From an uncultured Methylococcaceae bacterium (lineage in GTDB: Bacteria; Pseudomonadota; Gammaproteobacteria; Methylococcales; Methylococcaceae): a stretch of DNA of 35,012 nucleotides. The notes beneath the pieces are model-generated. The model was not told the DNA's origin. It did not search any database and saw nothing but the letters and a program-made list of their open reading frames with translations. This document shows positions 9,250-17,918 of the stretch, one piece after another. The translations under genes and the position numbers were made by a program. The stretch lies in contig CAIYXP010000034.1 of the NCBI GenBank assembly GCA_903930145.1, forward strand, positions 1 through 35,012, written 5' to 3'. Every line of letters starts with the position of its first letter. The stretch's first letter is position 1.

Positions 9250-10197
9250 GTGCCCGAAACCGAACAGTACACCGCTGAAATCCCACTCGAATTGTCAGGT
9301 CTGCGCTTGGATCAAGCTTTGGCCGAACTGTTTCCTGATTTTTCCAGAAGCAAACTGCAAAGCTGGATCAAAGAAGGCCATGTCTTGCTGGACGGCGAGG
9401 CCCAAAACCCAAAGCGAAAAGTGTTTGGCGGCGAACAGGTGCTATTGCAGGCAGAAATCGAATTGGAAACCGATTGCGAGCCTGAGGACATACCGCTGGA
9501 CATTGTATACGAGGACGAGTCATTGCTGATTGTCAACAAGCCAGCAGGCTTGGTCGTCCATCCTGCGGCTGGGCATCGTGAAGGCACTCTGCAAAATGCG
9601 CTACTCCATCATGCGCCCAGTTTGGCGGGAATCGCCCGCTCTGGCATAGTTCACCGTATCGACAAGGATACCAGTGGCTTGCTGATGGTCGCCAAGACGC
9701 TCAAAGCGCACAAATCTTTGGTGGACCAGTTGCAGGCACGCGATATTGACCGTGAGTACTTGGCCTTGGCGCAGGGATACCTAACTGCGGGGGGAACAGT
9801 GGACGAACCTATCGGACGCCACTCTACGGACCGAAAACGCTTTGCCGTGCGTGAGGACGGCAAGCCATCGGTGACACACTACCGCATTGAGGAACGCCTG
9901 CCGGGACACACGCTCCTGCGGGTCAAGCTGGAGACCGGGCGTACCCACCAGATTCGTGTCCATCTGGCTCATATCCGCCACCCATTGCTTGGCGACCCGG
10001 TTTACGGGGGGAGGTTGAGGCTGTTGCCGGGCGGAAATCAGGCATTGGGGGAAGCTTTGCGTGGCTTCCGTCGGCAAGCTCTTCATGCTGAAAAACTGGG
10101 TCTTGAGCATCCAAGCACGGGGGAATGGTGTGAATGGCGAGTGGACATGCCCGAGGATTTTCAAAGCTTACTTACCTCCCTGAGGCAAGCCGCATGA
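9250..10197 (+). CDS. rluD: 23S rRNA pseudouridine synthase RluD
   Basis: Isomerises uridines of helix 69 in 23S rRNA. The 315-residue protein starts at a GTG. It has an N-terminal S4 RNA-binding domain (LRLDQALAELFPDFSRSKLQSWIKEGHVLLDG, roughly 18-49) and an RluA-type catalytic domain with HRIDKDTSGLL, whose Asp at 138 is the catalytic residue. The ETGRTHQIRVHLAHIRHPLLGDPVYGG block is also typical. It is divergent from bamD, and its stop overlaps the pgeF start by ATGA, the conserved rluD-pgeF pair. In many relatives clpB follows; here a restriction-modification pair follows instead. Confidence 0.95.
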   Translation: MPETEQYTAEIPLELSGLRLDQALAELFPDFSRSKLQSWIKEGHVLLDGEAQNPKRKVFGGEQVLLQAEIELETDCEPEDIPLDIVYEDESLLIVNKPAGLVVHPAAGHREGTLQNALLHHAPSLAGIARSGIVHRIDKDTSGLLMVAKTLKAHKSLVDQLQARDIDREYLALAQGYLTAGGTVDEPIGRHSTDRKRFAVREDGKPSVTHYRIEERLPGHTLLRVKLETGRTHQIRVHLAHIRHPLLGDPVYGGRLRLLPGGNQALGEALRGFRRQALHAEKLGLEHPSTGEWCEWRVDMPEDFQSLLTSLRQAA

Positions 10198-10928
10198 AAG
10201 ACTTCTGCATTGAACCTAACTGGCCTGCGCCACCGGGTATACGCGCCTACAGCACATTGCGTGAGGGAGGGGTCAGCCAAGGTGGGTATGCGAGCCTGAA
10301 CCTAGCAGCCCATGTGGGCGACAACCCCGATCATGTCAGCACCAACCGGCATCGCTTGCGTAAAGGCTTGCAATTGCCCAGAGAGCCTTACTGGTTATCC
10401 CAAATCCATGGAACCAAGGCGGTCAAGGCCAATCGGATAGCCAGCAGCCCCCCCCCAGAAGCCGATGCTTCCTACACTGATGAGCCTGGCGTGGTCTGCG
10501 TGGTGATGACTGCCGACTGCTTGCCGGTATTATTCTGCGACCACGATGGCAAGCGAGTGGCCGCTTCCCATGCAGGATGGCGAGGCTTGGTTGGCGGTGT
10601 GTTGGAATCGACTGTAAATGCACTCGGCAGCAACGATTTGATGGCATGGCTTGGCCCTGCAATCGGGCCAAGCGCTTTTGAAGTCGGCGCAGAGGTTCGC
10701 CTGTCATTTTTGGAAAAACTAGGCGATTGTGGTGACGCTTTTGTGCAAATCGATGAACAGCATTGGTTGGCGGATCTTTACAGCTTGGCCCGCTTGATCT
10801 TGGCCCATGTGGGTGTTGAAGCGGTATATGGCGGTCAGGAGTGTACTTTTTCCAATGCCGATCGTTTCTTTTCCTACCGGCGCGATAGCCAGACCGGTCG
10901 CATGGCTACCCTAATCTGGCGAGAATAA
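10194..10928 (+). CDS. pgeF: Purine nucleoside phosphorylase / multicopper-oxidase-fold protein (YfiH family)
   Basis: A 244-residue member of the YfiH/PgeF (laccase domain, DUF152) family. The start at 10194 overlaps the rluD stop by ATGA. The metal and catalytic residues are visible as H72 (QIHG), C109 (MTADCLPVLF) and H126 (SHAGWRGL). Family members have been assigned purine nucleoside phosphorylase and adenosine deaminase activity, and in Escherichia coli editing of misincorporated serine in peptidoglycan. Which applies here cannot be decided from sequence. The pairing with rluD is conserved. A 19-bp inverted repeat follows within a few bases of the stop. Confidence 0.93.
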   Translation: MKDFCIEPNWPAPPGIRAYSTLREGGVSQGGYASLNLAAHVGDNPDHVSTNRHRLRKGLQLPREPYWLSQIHGTKAVKANRIASSPPPEADASYTDEPGVVCVVMTADCLPVLFCDHDGKRVAASHAGWRGLVGGVLESTVNALGSNDLMAWLGPAIGPSAFEVGAEVRLSFLEKLGDCGDAFVQIDEQHWLADLYSLARLILAHVGVEAVYGGQECTFSNADRFFSYRRDSQTGRMATLIWRE

Positions 10929-10930
10929 GC

Positions 10931-11001
10931 TAGACTTTATCGGAAACCATTTTCAGATACAGCAACTGCGCTTCATCCAGCTTGGTTTCCGATAAAGTCT
11001 A
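10931..11001. repeat. Perfect 19-bp inverted repeat with 33-nt loop
   Basis: The arm at 10931-10949 (TAGACTTTATCGGAAACCA) is repeated exactly as its reverse complement at 10983-11001. It begins two bases after the pgeF stop and ends about 40 bases before the restriction gene. It could terminate rluD-pgeF, but no T-run follows. It could equally be a small palindromic mobile repeat or the scar at the edge of the AT-rich insertion. Confidence 0.85.
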
Positions 11002-11043
11002 CTTGCTAAGCATCTATTAAAATCTTATTCTAAGAATTACTTT

Positions 11044-11946
11044 ATGTCTCAAAACAATATTTCAAAATTCGTTGTTGATAATTTGCGTTTGCTAGAACTG
11101 ACAACGATTGTTAACTTAAACAAACCCTTTTATGATTCTTTTTTACAGTTTTTGCAACAATATGAATATTCTGACGTAGCATCTTTTATTCATGAAGAAG
11201 ATTCCAATAAGGCTCGTAAAGTGATTGAATACTATCTTGCAAATCCGGCGGGTGCTACGTTGTATGATGGGTTAGGAAGACCATATAAAAACGAAAAAGC
11301 TAAATGGTATTTTCTGGCTTGGATATTACGTGATGCACCCGCTCAGAGGTTAGAACCCCTACTACGTTCTATAAATGGTGCGACAATCGAACAAAAAAAG
11401 GTAGAATTGATAAATCATATTCGAGAATTTGTGGGTCCATTGTTCCCTAGTTCTGAGAAATGGACATGGCCTGTTGTATCAGAGATTATGCTTGCTCGGC
11501 TAGAGGGAAGCAGACGATCAATAAAAGGTACTCGCTTTGAATCTCTTGTCCGTGGATTACTAACAGAATTATTTTCAGCTAAAGGATTATCACTCACTGT
11601 TGGCGAGAAACAGATTACCTTGGGTGATGAAACGTATGACGTTCAAGTTATTTCAGCGTCATCTAAAATTCTGATTCCAGTTAAAACACGAGAAACGATG
11701 GGCGGTGGACACGCCAACCTATTTACAAGGGATATTTTTAAATCAATATCTGTGGCACAAGAAAACGGATTTTCATGCATTCCTGTTGTTATTGCTGAAT
11801 CGTGGGGAGGTGACCTTAATTCTCTTAAATGTAAAAATCTAGTATATATTCAAGCAAATCCAAATCAAATTGATGATATTTCAATAAAACTGGCAAATGA
11901 ACTCGAAGCGATGATGCCAGTCTGGAAATTATTTTCGGAGGAATAA
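11044..11946 (+). CDS. Probable type II restriction endonuclease
   Basis: A 300-residue AT-rich gene whose stop shares a base with the start of a DNA methyltransferase (TAATG), which is the main argument for its identity. The C-terminal half looks like a PD-(D/E)XK nuclease core: KGTRFESLVRGLL (with E166), then YDVQ with D199, then KILIPVKTRET with K214. After it comes GGGHANLFTRDI, a conserved-looking block. The usual acidic residue two before the lysine is replaced (PVK), as in some restriction enzymes. The N-terminal 150 residues are helical and unassigned and may be for DNA recognition. The recognition sequence cannot be read from the protein. Identity as the restriction partner is inferred from context plus these motifs. 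Confidence 0.75.
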   Translation: MSQNNISKFVVDNLRLLELTTIVNLNKPFYDSFLQFLQQYEYSDVASFIHEEDSNKARKVIEYYLANPAGATLYDGLGRPYKNEKAKWYFLAWILRDAPAQRLEPLLRSINGATIEQKKVELINHIREFVGPLFPSSEKWTWPVVSEIMLARLEGSRRSIKGTRFESLVRGLLTELFSAKGLSLTVGEKQITLGDETYDVQVISASSKILIPVKTRETMGGGHANLFTRDIFKSISVAQENGFSCIPVVIAESWGGDLNSLKCKNLVYIQANPNQIDDISIKLANELEAMMPVWKLFSEE

Positions 11947-12938
11947 TGACAAATAATATAACTATTAAGTCTCATGAAGTTGTTCATTTTTTAAAAGAAG
12001 ATGAGGGCTTATATACTCTGCGACCAGAGACAAATTCGTTCAAAGATACAATACTCCATGGAGATGCATGTGTTGCTTTAACAGCAATTCCCAGTGAATC
12101 CATTCAGTGCATAGTGACTAGTCCACCATATTATTGCCAACGTGACTACGGTGAATTTGGGCAACTCGGTCAAGAAAAATCACCAGAACAATATATTTTA
12201 AAACTAACAAATATTTTCCGAGAATGCCGCCGTGTGCTTAGTGACAATGGCACATTATGGTTGAATCTCGGTGACAAGTATTCTAATGGTAGGCTTTTAG
12301 GAATGCCATGGCGAGTCGTACTTGCGTTAGTTGCTGATGGTTGGATTCTACGCTCAGACATTATTTGGCATAAACCAAACGCTATGCCATCATCTGTAAA
12401 AAATCGCCCAACAATTGATCATGAGTATATTTTCATGTTCTCTAAGGATTCAGATTATTATTATAATGCAGATGCAATACGTGAACCTCATATAACATTT
12501 TCTGAAAATAGTAAAATGAAAGGGGGGAGAAATCATTTTGGTAAAGCTAATAGTACACCAGAGGAAGGGAAAAATGCCGGAAACCCTAATCTCCATAGAG
12601 GCCGTTGGGATCAGGCATTTCATCCTCTAGGTAGAAACAAACGATCTGTTTGGTCTATTCCACTTTCTAAATTTAGAGGCGTACACTTCGCTGTATTTCC
12701 AGAAAAGTTAGTTGAAACCTGTTTATTGGCTGGTTCGAGTGAAAATAGCCTAATTCTAGACCCTTTTTGCGGTAGTGGAACTACTCTAGTAGTTGCTTCT
12801 CGACTAAACCGCCATTTCCTCGGTATCGATTGCAATATGGACTATTGCAAAATGGCTTTAGATAGGCTTGCACAACACCAAACTGATCTTTTTTCCTCGA
12901 ATCGAAACGTCTCGTTACGAAAAATCGTGGGCCAATAA
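11946..12938 (+). CDS. Type II DNA methyltransferase (beta class, N4-cytosine or N6-adenine)
   Basis: A 330-residue amino-methyltransferase that would protect the host DNA from the upstream nuclease. Catalytic motif IV TSPPYY (58-63) comes first and the AdoMet-binding motif I LDPFCGSGTT (271-280) comes near the C-terminus, the order that defines the beta class. SPPY at motif IV is common in N4-cytosine enzymes but also occurs in N6-adenine enzymes. The central stretch with NLGDKYSNGR, IIWHKPNAMPSS and DHEYIFMFSK is typical of this class. It is coupled to the restriction gene by a one-base overlap. It is strongly AT-rich compared with the flanking genes, consistent with horizontal acquisition. 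Confidence 0.9.
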   Translation: MTNNITIKSHEVVHFLKEDEGLYTLRPETNSFKDTILHGDACVALTAIPSESIQCIVTSPPYYCQRDYGEFGQLGQEKSPEQYILKLTNIFRECRRVLSDNGTLWLNLGDKYSNGRLLGMPWRVVLALVADGWILRSDIIWHKPNAMPSSVKNRPTIDHEYIFMFSKDSDYYYNADAIREPHITFSENSKMKGGRNHFGKANSTPEEGKNAGNPNLHRGRWDQAFHPLGRNKRSVWSIPLSKFRGVHFAVFPEKLVETCLLAGSSENSLILDPFCGSGTTLVVASRLNRHFLGIDCNMDYCKMALDRLAQHQTDLFSSNRNVSLRKIVGQ

Positions 12939-12953
12939 TTTCAATAATCCCTG

Positions 12954-13745
12954 ATGCATTTACTTTTTTGGATCATCCTTTTCACCCTGATTGGCGGAAT
13001 ATTGAGTGTCATCGCAGCATCCTTGTTCCTATTGGTGCCGGACCGCCACTATGCCAGCATTTTGCCACACGGGGTCAGTTTCGCCTTGGGAGCTTTGCTC
13101 AGTGTGGCTTTCTTGGACCTGTTGCCCCATGCGGTCGAAAACGCAGGGGTCGGCAATGTGCAGTCCCTATTCGCCACCGTGCTGGTCGGCATACTCGTAT
13201 TTTTCATGCTGGAAAAACTACTGTTGTGGAGGCATTGCCACGCCAACGACTGTGAAGCCCACAATGATAGCGCGGAACATTATCACCAACCCGCCGGAAC
13301 CCTGATCGTAGTGGGCGATGGCATTCACAATTTTGTGGATGGGGTGCTGATTGCCGCCGCGTTTTTAACTGACCTACATTTAGGCATTGTCACTAGTTTG
13401 GCCGTTGCCGCACATGAAATCCCCCAAGAAATTGGGGATTTCGCCATTTTGCTGCAAAGTGGGTATCCCAAGTCGAAGGCGTTTTATTATAATATTTTGT
13501 CTAGCCTAGGCACTGTGGCGGGTGGAATCTTGGCCTACTTTGGCTTGGAGCGTGTGCATGATTCGCTGCCTTATTTTCTTGCCTTGGCGGCCTCCAGCTT
13601 CATCTATGTGGCAGTCGCCGACCTAATACCCACCTTACACAAAAAAACCCATGCCGAAGCAGTTATTCAGCAGATGGCTCTTATCCTTGCCGGTATTGTA
13701 TTAATTGCGGCAGTCCATCACTACGCCGAGGGTTTTGGGGTTTAG
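12954..13745 (+). CDS. ZIP-family divalent metal transporter
   Basis: A 263-residue inner-membrane protein with about seven or eight hydrophobic helices. The two metal-pathway helices are recognisable: VVGDGIHNFVDGVLIAAAF (helix IV) and AVAAHEIPQEIGDFAIL (helix V), whose His, Asn, Asp and Glu residues bind metal in ZIP proteins. A His/Asp/Glu-rich loop (WRHCHANDCEAHNDSAEHYH) lies before helix IV, as usual for this family. It takes up zinc or another divalent cation; the exact metal is uncertain. It begins 15 bp after the methyltransferase stop but has the base composition of the core genome, so the co-directional spacing is probably incidental. Confidence 0.9.
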   Translation: MHLLFWIILFTLIGGILSVIAASLFLLVPDRHYASILPHGVSFALGALLSVAFLDLLPHAVENAGVGNVQSLFATVLVGILVFFMLEKLLLWRHCHANDCEAHNDSAEHYHQPAGTLIVVGDGIHNFVDGVLIAAAFLTDLHLGIVTSLAVAAHEIPQEIGDFAILLQSGYPKSKAFYYNILSSLGTVAGGILAYFGLERVHDSLPYFLALAASSFIYVAVADLIPTLHKKTHAEAVIQQMALILAGIVLIAAVHHYAEGFGV

Positions 13746-13783
13746 CCATTGCACCATGAACCTAAGGACGTCGCCCAAATTCC

Positions 13784-14629
13784 ATGCTAACCACTTTCGA
13801 CCATAGCCGGGACAGTGCCGGACTCACTTATATCTATCCCGTCATTTCCCGGCGTAGCGGGGGTTTGTCGATTGGCATCAATCTCAACCCCAACAATGCC
13901 TGCAACTGGCGCTGCATATATTGCCAAGTGCCTGACTTGCAGCGTGGCAGTGCGCCAACGACCGATTTGGGCTTGTTGGAAACAGAATTGCGTGGATTTC
14001 TGGATCAGGTGTTGACGGGAGATTTCTACAATCGTTTTTCCGTGCCCTTAGAACAGCAAAGCATCCGTGACATAGCCTTGTCGGGCAACGGCGAACCCAC
14101 CAGTTCCAAGGAGTTCGACCAAGTCATCGGATTGATCGGGTCGGTCGTTGCTGATTATGACTTGCTTGGCAAGATCAAGCTTGTACTAATCACCAACGGT
14201 AGCTTAATCCGTCGTGAACCCGTGCAAAAGGGGCTGGCGCATTGGGCAGAGCTAGGCGGTGAAGTTTGGTTCAAGTTGGATAGCGCAACGGAAACAGGTG
14301 GCCTGCATGTCAACGGCATTCACCATACCCCTGAAACTGTGCTGCATAATTTGGAGTCCGCCGCCAGGCTCTGTCCGACTTGGTTGCAAACCTGCCTTTT
14401 TGCATTTGACGGTCAACCCCCAAGCGATGAAGAGTGCAATGACTACTTGGCTTTGCTTCAACACATCCAACAGCAAGGCATCGATTTGTCAGGAGTTTTG
14501 CTTTATGGCCTGGCACGCCCCTCCCTGCAAGCAGAAGCCCCGCGTCTTTCCCCTCTCTCAGAGGAGTGGATGCAAGCCTTTGCTGCAAAAATTCGGGCTA
14601 CTGGCCTAACCACACGATTGAGCCTTTGA
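13784..14629 (+). CDS. Radical SAM protein
   Basis: A 281-residue radical SAM enzyme. The CxxxCxxC cluster motif is NACNWRCIYCQ with Cys 40, 44 and 47, which bind the 4Fe-4S cluster that cleaves S-adenosylmethionine. The downstream ALSGNGEPTSSKEF is the GGE-like motif that contacts SAM, and LVLITNGSLI is the next strand. There is no SPASM-type extra Cys cluster. The layout resembles single-domain radical SAM proteins annotated near wybutosine or molybdenum cofactor types, but I cannot assign a substrate. It converges with the antitoxin gene, ending 18 bp from its stop. Confidence 0.85.
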   Translation: MLTTFDHSRDSAGLTYIYPVISRRSGGLSIGINLNPNNACNWRCIYCQVPDLQRGSAPTTDLGLLETELRGFLDQVLTGDFYNRFSVPLEQQSIRDIALSGNGEPTSSKEFDQVIGLIGSVVADYDLLGKIKLVLITNGSLIRREPVQKGLAHWAELGGEVWFKLDSATETGGLHVNGIHHTPETVLHNLESAARLCPTWLQTCLFAFDGQPPSDEECNDYLALLQHIQQQGIDLSGVLLYGLARPSLQAEAPRLSPLSEEWMQAFAAKIRATGLTTRLSL

Positions 14630-14647
14630 CATGCAGATAGCTCAACA

Positions 14648-14827
14648 TCAGTTTTTGCCAATTTCCTTGGGATTCAATTCCACTTCATCGGCAAAGCGAT
14701 GGTAAGAGATGATTTTGAGCACCAATTGCCCGTCCTTAGTGACCAGCAATTCTTCGCCGGTTGCCTCCACCTCGCGCAAGAAATCAGACATGCGATCTTT
14801 CAACGCTCTTTCGGAAATGACTTTCAT
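14648..14827 (-). CDS. Phd/YefM-like antitoxin, orphan
   Basis: A 59-residue protein, MKVISERALKDRMSDFLREVEATGEELLVTKDGQLVLKI and so on. The VISERALKDRMSDFLREVEATGEEL.VTKDGQ pattern is that of Phd/YefM antitoxins, which dimerise, bind their own operator and neutralise a RelE- or Doc-type toxin through the C-terminus. I take the ATG at 14827, which has AGGAG about seven bases upstream, over a longer in-frame start at 14866. No toxin gene lies on either side: downstream is the converging radical SAM gene and upstream about 115 bp precede the TauE gene. It is an orphan or acts with a toxin elsewhere. Confidence 0.75.
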   Translation of the reverse strand: MKVISERALKDRMSDFLREVEATGEELLVTKDGQLVLKIISYHRFADEVELNPKEIGKN

Positions 14828-14943
14828 GGTAACTCTCCTATCCACAGGATTGAGAATACGTTGCACTAAAACAACATATCGTTGCTTTTGAGCCTACCCT
14901 AGCAGATTTATTTCATTTTTGCAACAAGTTTGTTGCGTGTCAG

Positions 14944-15705
14944 TCAACGAATCCAATAAGCGCTTGCGACGAGTACACCGATGACCACGACGATCCTGCG
15001 CAATACGATTGGCCTAATGCGCCCCACCGTTTTGCCGCCCAAGACCCCTCCCAACAAAGCCCCTACAGCCATGATAATGGCAATGTCCCAGTTGACCATC
15101 CCCGAAAAGATGAAAAAAATGGCTGCGGCAATATTAATTGCAAAGGCAATTCCTTGCTTCAATGCGTTTAGCCGGATAAGCGAATCATCCAGCACCAAAC
15201 CTAGCACAGCCAATACGACGACACTGACACCGGCCCCAAAATAACCGCCATAAACGGAAGCTAGGAATACCGGCATAACCCCAAAGCTTTCCAACCGGCG
15301 ATTTGAATGCGGATTTTGTGAACTGCGCAGCAACCATGTGCGAATGGTGTCTTGCACGGCGAGTAGACCCGCAGCAAATAAGATAAGATAGGGCACCAAC
15401 TTGCTAAAAATCCGCTCGCCTGTGTGCAATAGCAGAAATCCACCCGCGATGCCGCCTGCGACCCCGGCTAACATGTACAGCCAAAGACGCCGCTGCTGCC
15501 CACGCAAATCATTGCGCTGGGCAAATGTGGCGGCTAAGTAGCCGGGGCATAATGCCACTGTGTTGGTGATATTGGCAACGACAGCAGGAATGCCCATGGA
15601 AATTAGCAGTGGAAACGTGATCAGTGTCCCGCCCCCTGCCACGGCGTTGACCGCGCCGGCTGCAATGGCTGACACCCCAATAAGCAAATATTGAATGTTT
15701 GTCAT
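14944..15705 (-). CDS. TauE/SafE-family membrane permease
   Basis: A 253-residue integral membrane protein with about eight hydrophobic helices and the duplicated fold of the TauE/SafE family. The first repeat shows [18 protein letters not shown] and the second [20 protein letters not shown], both typical. Relatives export sulfite or other organosulfur anions and sulfoacetate. The substrate here is not determined. It is divergent from the sirtuin gene with about 95 bp between them. A second, larger member of the family is at 33620. Confidence 0.9.
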   Translation of the reverse strand: MTNIQYLLIGVSAIAAGAVNAVAGGGTLITFPLLISMGIPAVVANITNTVALCPGYLAATFAQRNDLRGQQRRLWLYMLAGVAGGIAGGFLLLHTGERIFSKLVPYLILFAAGLLAVQDTIRTWLLRSSQNPHSNRRLESFGVMPVFLASVYGGYFGAGVSVVVLAVLGLVLDDSLIRLNALKQGIAFAINIAAAIFFIFSGMVNWDIAIIMAVGALLGGVLGGKTVGRIRPIVLRRIVVVIGVLVASAYWIR

Positions 15706-15801
15706 GTTTCCTCTGAAATTTAGTATGGCTTAGACGTTTTTTGATGGATAATTCCCACTGGAGAACTGATAATTGGACAATTAGATTCTACATTTCTGAC
15801 T

Positions 15802-16539
15802 ATGCCTAAGCCATTGCATGATTTTTTAAAACAAGCCCAGCGTATCGTCGTTTTCACTGGGGCCGGACTTTCAGCCGAAAGCGGAGTTCCGACTTTTCGC
15901 GATGCTCAAACCAGTCTTTGGACATGGTATTCACTCGAAGATTTAGCAACCCCGGAAGGCTTTGTGAAAAATCCTAGGCTGGTTTGGGAATGGCATGTTT
16001 GGTTGCGAAAACTAATCGACTCGGCTCACCCCAACCCTGCCCATAGGGTTATTGCTTGGATGGAGGAGCTTCTTCCCGAAGTGACTGTGATCACCCAAAA
16101 TGTCGATGGTTTGCATCAGCGGGCTGGCAGTCAAAACATCATCGAATTGCATGGAAACATTCAACGCACCCGCTGCTTTAATGAAGGTTATGTGGTGGGG
16201 GATTGGGAAAAAACTGAGGAAATCCCTCCCAAATGCTCAGTCTGTGGCGGATATTTGAGACCCGATGTGGTCTGGTACAACGAAGCCATTCCCGAAGACG
16301 CGTGGCTGGCTGCAAGTCACTCAGTGAGGCATTGTGAAGTTTTTATCACCATAGGCTCCTCGGGCCTTGTCTACCCGGCGACAGAACTTTGCAATTTGGC
16401 ACTGGCAAGCAATGCAAAAGTGATCCAGATCAACCCCAGGGTGACGCCGTTGGATGCCCACGCCAGTATTAACTTACGGGGAAAAGCAGGGCAGATCATG
16501 CCAAAATGGGTGCTAGAGATATGGGGTGGGCAAATCTAA
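15802..16539 (+). CDS. cobB: Sir2-family NAD-dependent protein deacylase
   Basis: A 245-residue sirtuin that removes acyl groups from lysines using NAD+. GAGLSAESGVPTFRD (20-34) binds NAD; TQNVDGLHQRAGS with N100 and D102 and the catalytic His117 in ELHGN follow. The zinc-site cysteines visible are C125, C145 and C148; the fourth position (C125 + 3) is not Cys, as in Escherichia coli CobB. In the desuccinylase-type sirtuins a Tyr and an Arg lie after the VWE-like segment; here the aligned residues are H65 and L68, so preference for negatively charged acyl groups is doubtful. The gene is followed by an unidentified membrane protein 56 bp downstream. Confidence 0.92.
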   Translation: MPKPLHDFLKQAQRIVVFTGAGLSAESGVPTFRDAQTSLWTWYSLEDLATPEGFVKNPRLVWEWHVWLRKLIDSAHPNPAHRVIAWMEELLPEVTVITQNVDGLHQRAGSQNIIELHGNIQRTRCFNEGYVVGDWEKTEEIPPKCSVCGGYLRPDVVWYNEAIPEDAWLAASHSVRHCEVFITIGSSGLVYPATELCNLALASNAKVIQINPRVTPLDAHASINLRGKAGQIMPKWVLEIWGGQI

Positions 16540-16595
16540 GCAACTTCTGAATTTCCAATCAACCTATCAACGATTATATCCAAAGGTGGCAACAA

Positions 16596-17765
16596 ATGGA
16601 CCTATCAATCCTCAGATACGTAGATATTCTAGTCGGCTTTGCGCTGGTGATGGCATTAGTCAGTTCTTTTGTGACATTGTTGACGCAACTTGTCCATGCT
16701 TTGGAGAAAACGCGCTCCAAACTATTGGAAAACGGCATTGCCTCCTTGCTAAAACGCGCCGATCCATCCTTGATACCTTACGCCGATGAGATTGCGGAAG
16801 CGATTTTGCAGTGGCATCACGTCAGCGGCGATGCTGAAAAATCCCGGGATGTGATTGTGCGGGAACAATTTATCAAGATTATCTTGGAAATTGTTGCCGA
16901 TCCATCTCCCTCCATTCCCGATAGTGGTATTTCCCAAGCGGCAAAAGATGCCCTTGCCAAGCTATTGATTGACCCAACAGGGCAATTGGACAGTGCCGCC
17001 TATGCGGCGAAGCTAATTGAATCGATAGACCGTAACATTTGCGAATTGGAAACCAATAATCAAAGTTTAGCCACGCACGTCATCCATGCGAGGGCAATTG
17101 TTGAAGCCAACGCAGGGAAATTTGTCGATGCCCTGATGACTCGTTTTGACAGTATGAGCGACAGTTTATCGGCACATTTCACTACCCAATCCCATCGTGT
17201 GACTTTTTTGGTGTCTTTGCTGATCGCGCTGGTACTGCCACTCGACACAATCGATTTGCTGCAACGGTTATCATCCGATGACAAATTAAAGAATGTCTTG
17301 GTTACCGAGGCATTGAAACAAACGGATATGCGCCTTCCGACTGTCGCGCCTAGTGCAACCTCGCCCAAACCTGATTCGCAGAAACCCAACGGGCAGACAA
17401 CCCCAGTATCAACCCAGTTATCGGCTAACAGTTACGATGCCTTGGAAAATATTGATTTCGAAGCCATCAATAATGCTTTTCGACAGTTGAATGACCCTCA
17501 ATTGAGTTTGATCTCACGGGGCGGCTGGGACAACATACTCAAATTTGATCAGCCCTCGCTGACCTATTACTTGGAATTTATTCTTGGGTGCTTTTTCACT
17601 GCGCTTCTGCTAAGTATTGGGGCACCGTTTTGGTTTGAGGCATTGAAGAATTTAATTAATCTACGCTCAAATTTGGCCAAAACAGACGATACGGCCCGAG
17701 AGTTTCGCCTCAATGACCAAACCAATGCCCAAGTGAACTCTGGAAAGGATTCGAGTGGTAGCTAA
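16596..17765 (+). CDS. Uncharacterised membrane protein
   Basis: A 389-residue protein of no family I can name. It has a hydrophobic helix near the N-terminus (about 9-35, ILVGFALVMALVSSFVTLL), a long acidic, helical soluble stretch (40-200), a second hydrophobic segment (about 203-217), a Pro/Ser/Thr/Gln-rich linker (about 245-275), and a final helix with FILGCFFTALLLSIGAPFWF, then a basic KNLINLRSN tail. The GAPFWFEALKNLINLR ending resembles a conserved motif of uncharacterised bacterial membrane proteins. The start has AGGTGG six bases upstream. Downstream of the sirtuin and co-directional, it may be co-transcribed. Function unknown. Confidence 0.75.
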   Translation: MDLSILRYVDILVGFALVMALVSSFVTLLTQLVHALEKTRSKLLENGIASLLKRADPSLIPYADEIAEAILQWHHVSGDAEKSRDVIVREQFIKIILEIVADPSPSIPDSGISQAAKDALAKLLIDPTGQLDSAAYAAKLIESIDRNICELETNNQSLATHVIHARAIVEANAGKFVDALMTRFDSMSDSLSAHFTTQSHRVTFLVSLLIALVLPLDTIDLLQRLSSDDKLKNVLVTEALKQTDMRLPTVAPSATSPKPDSQKPNGQTTPVSTQLSANSYDALENIDFEAINNAFRQLNDPQLSLISRGGWDNILKFDQPSLTYYLEFILGCFFTALLLSIGAPFWFEALKNLINLRSNLAKTDDTAREFRLNDQTNAQVNSGKDSSGS

Positions 17766-17918
17766 TCAATTTTGGTTTCGCAACACCGGGTTTGGGTGTG
17801 GCGAATATTTGATTGTCTGCCCTGTCTACACAGAGTTGGATGCTTATATTGAAGGCGATAGTGGAGTGACAAGGCTTGCCTTGACGGGGCAAAACAAGTC
17901 TTGCGCCTCCACTGCCAC

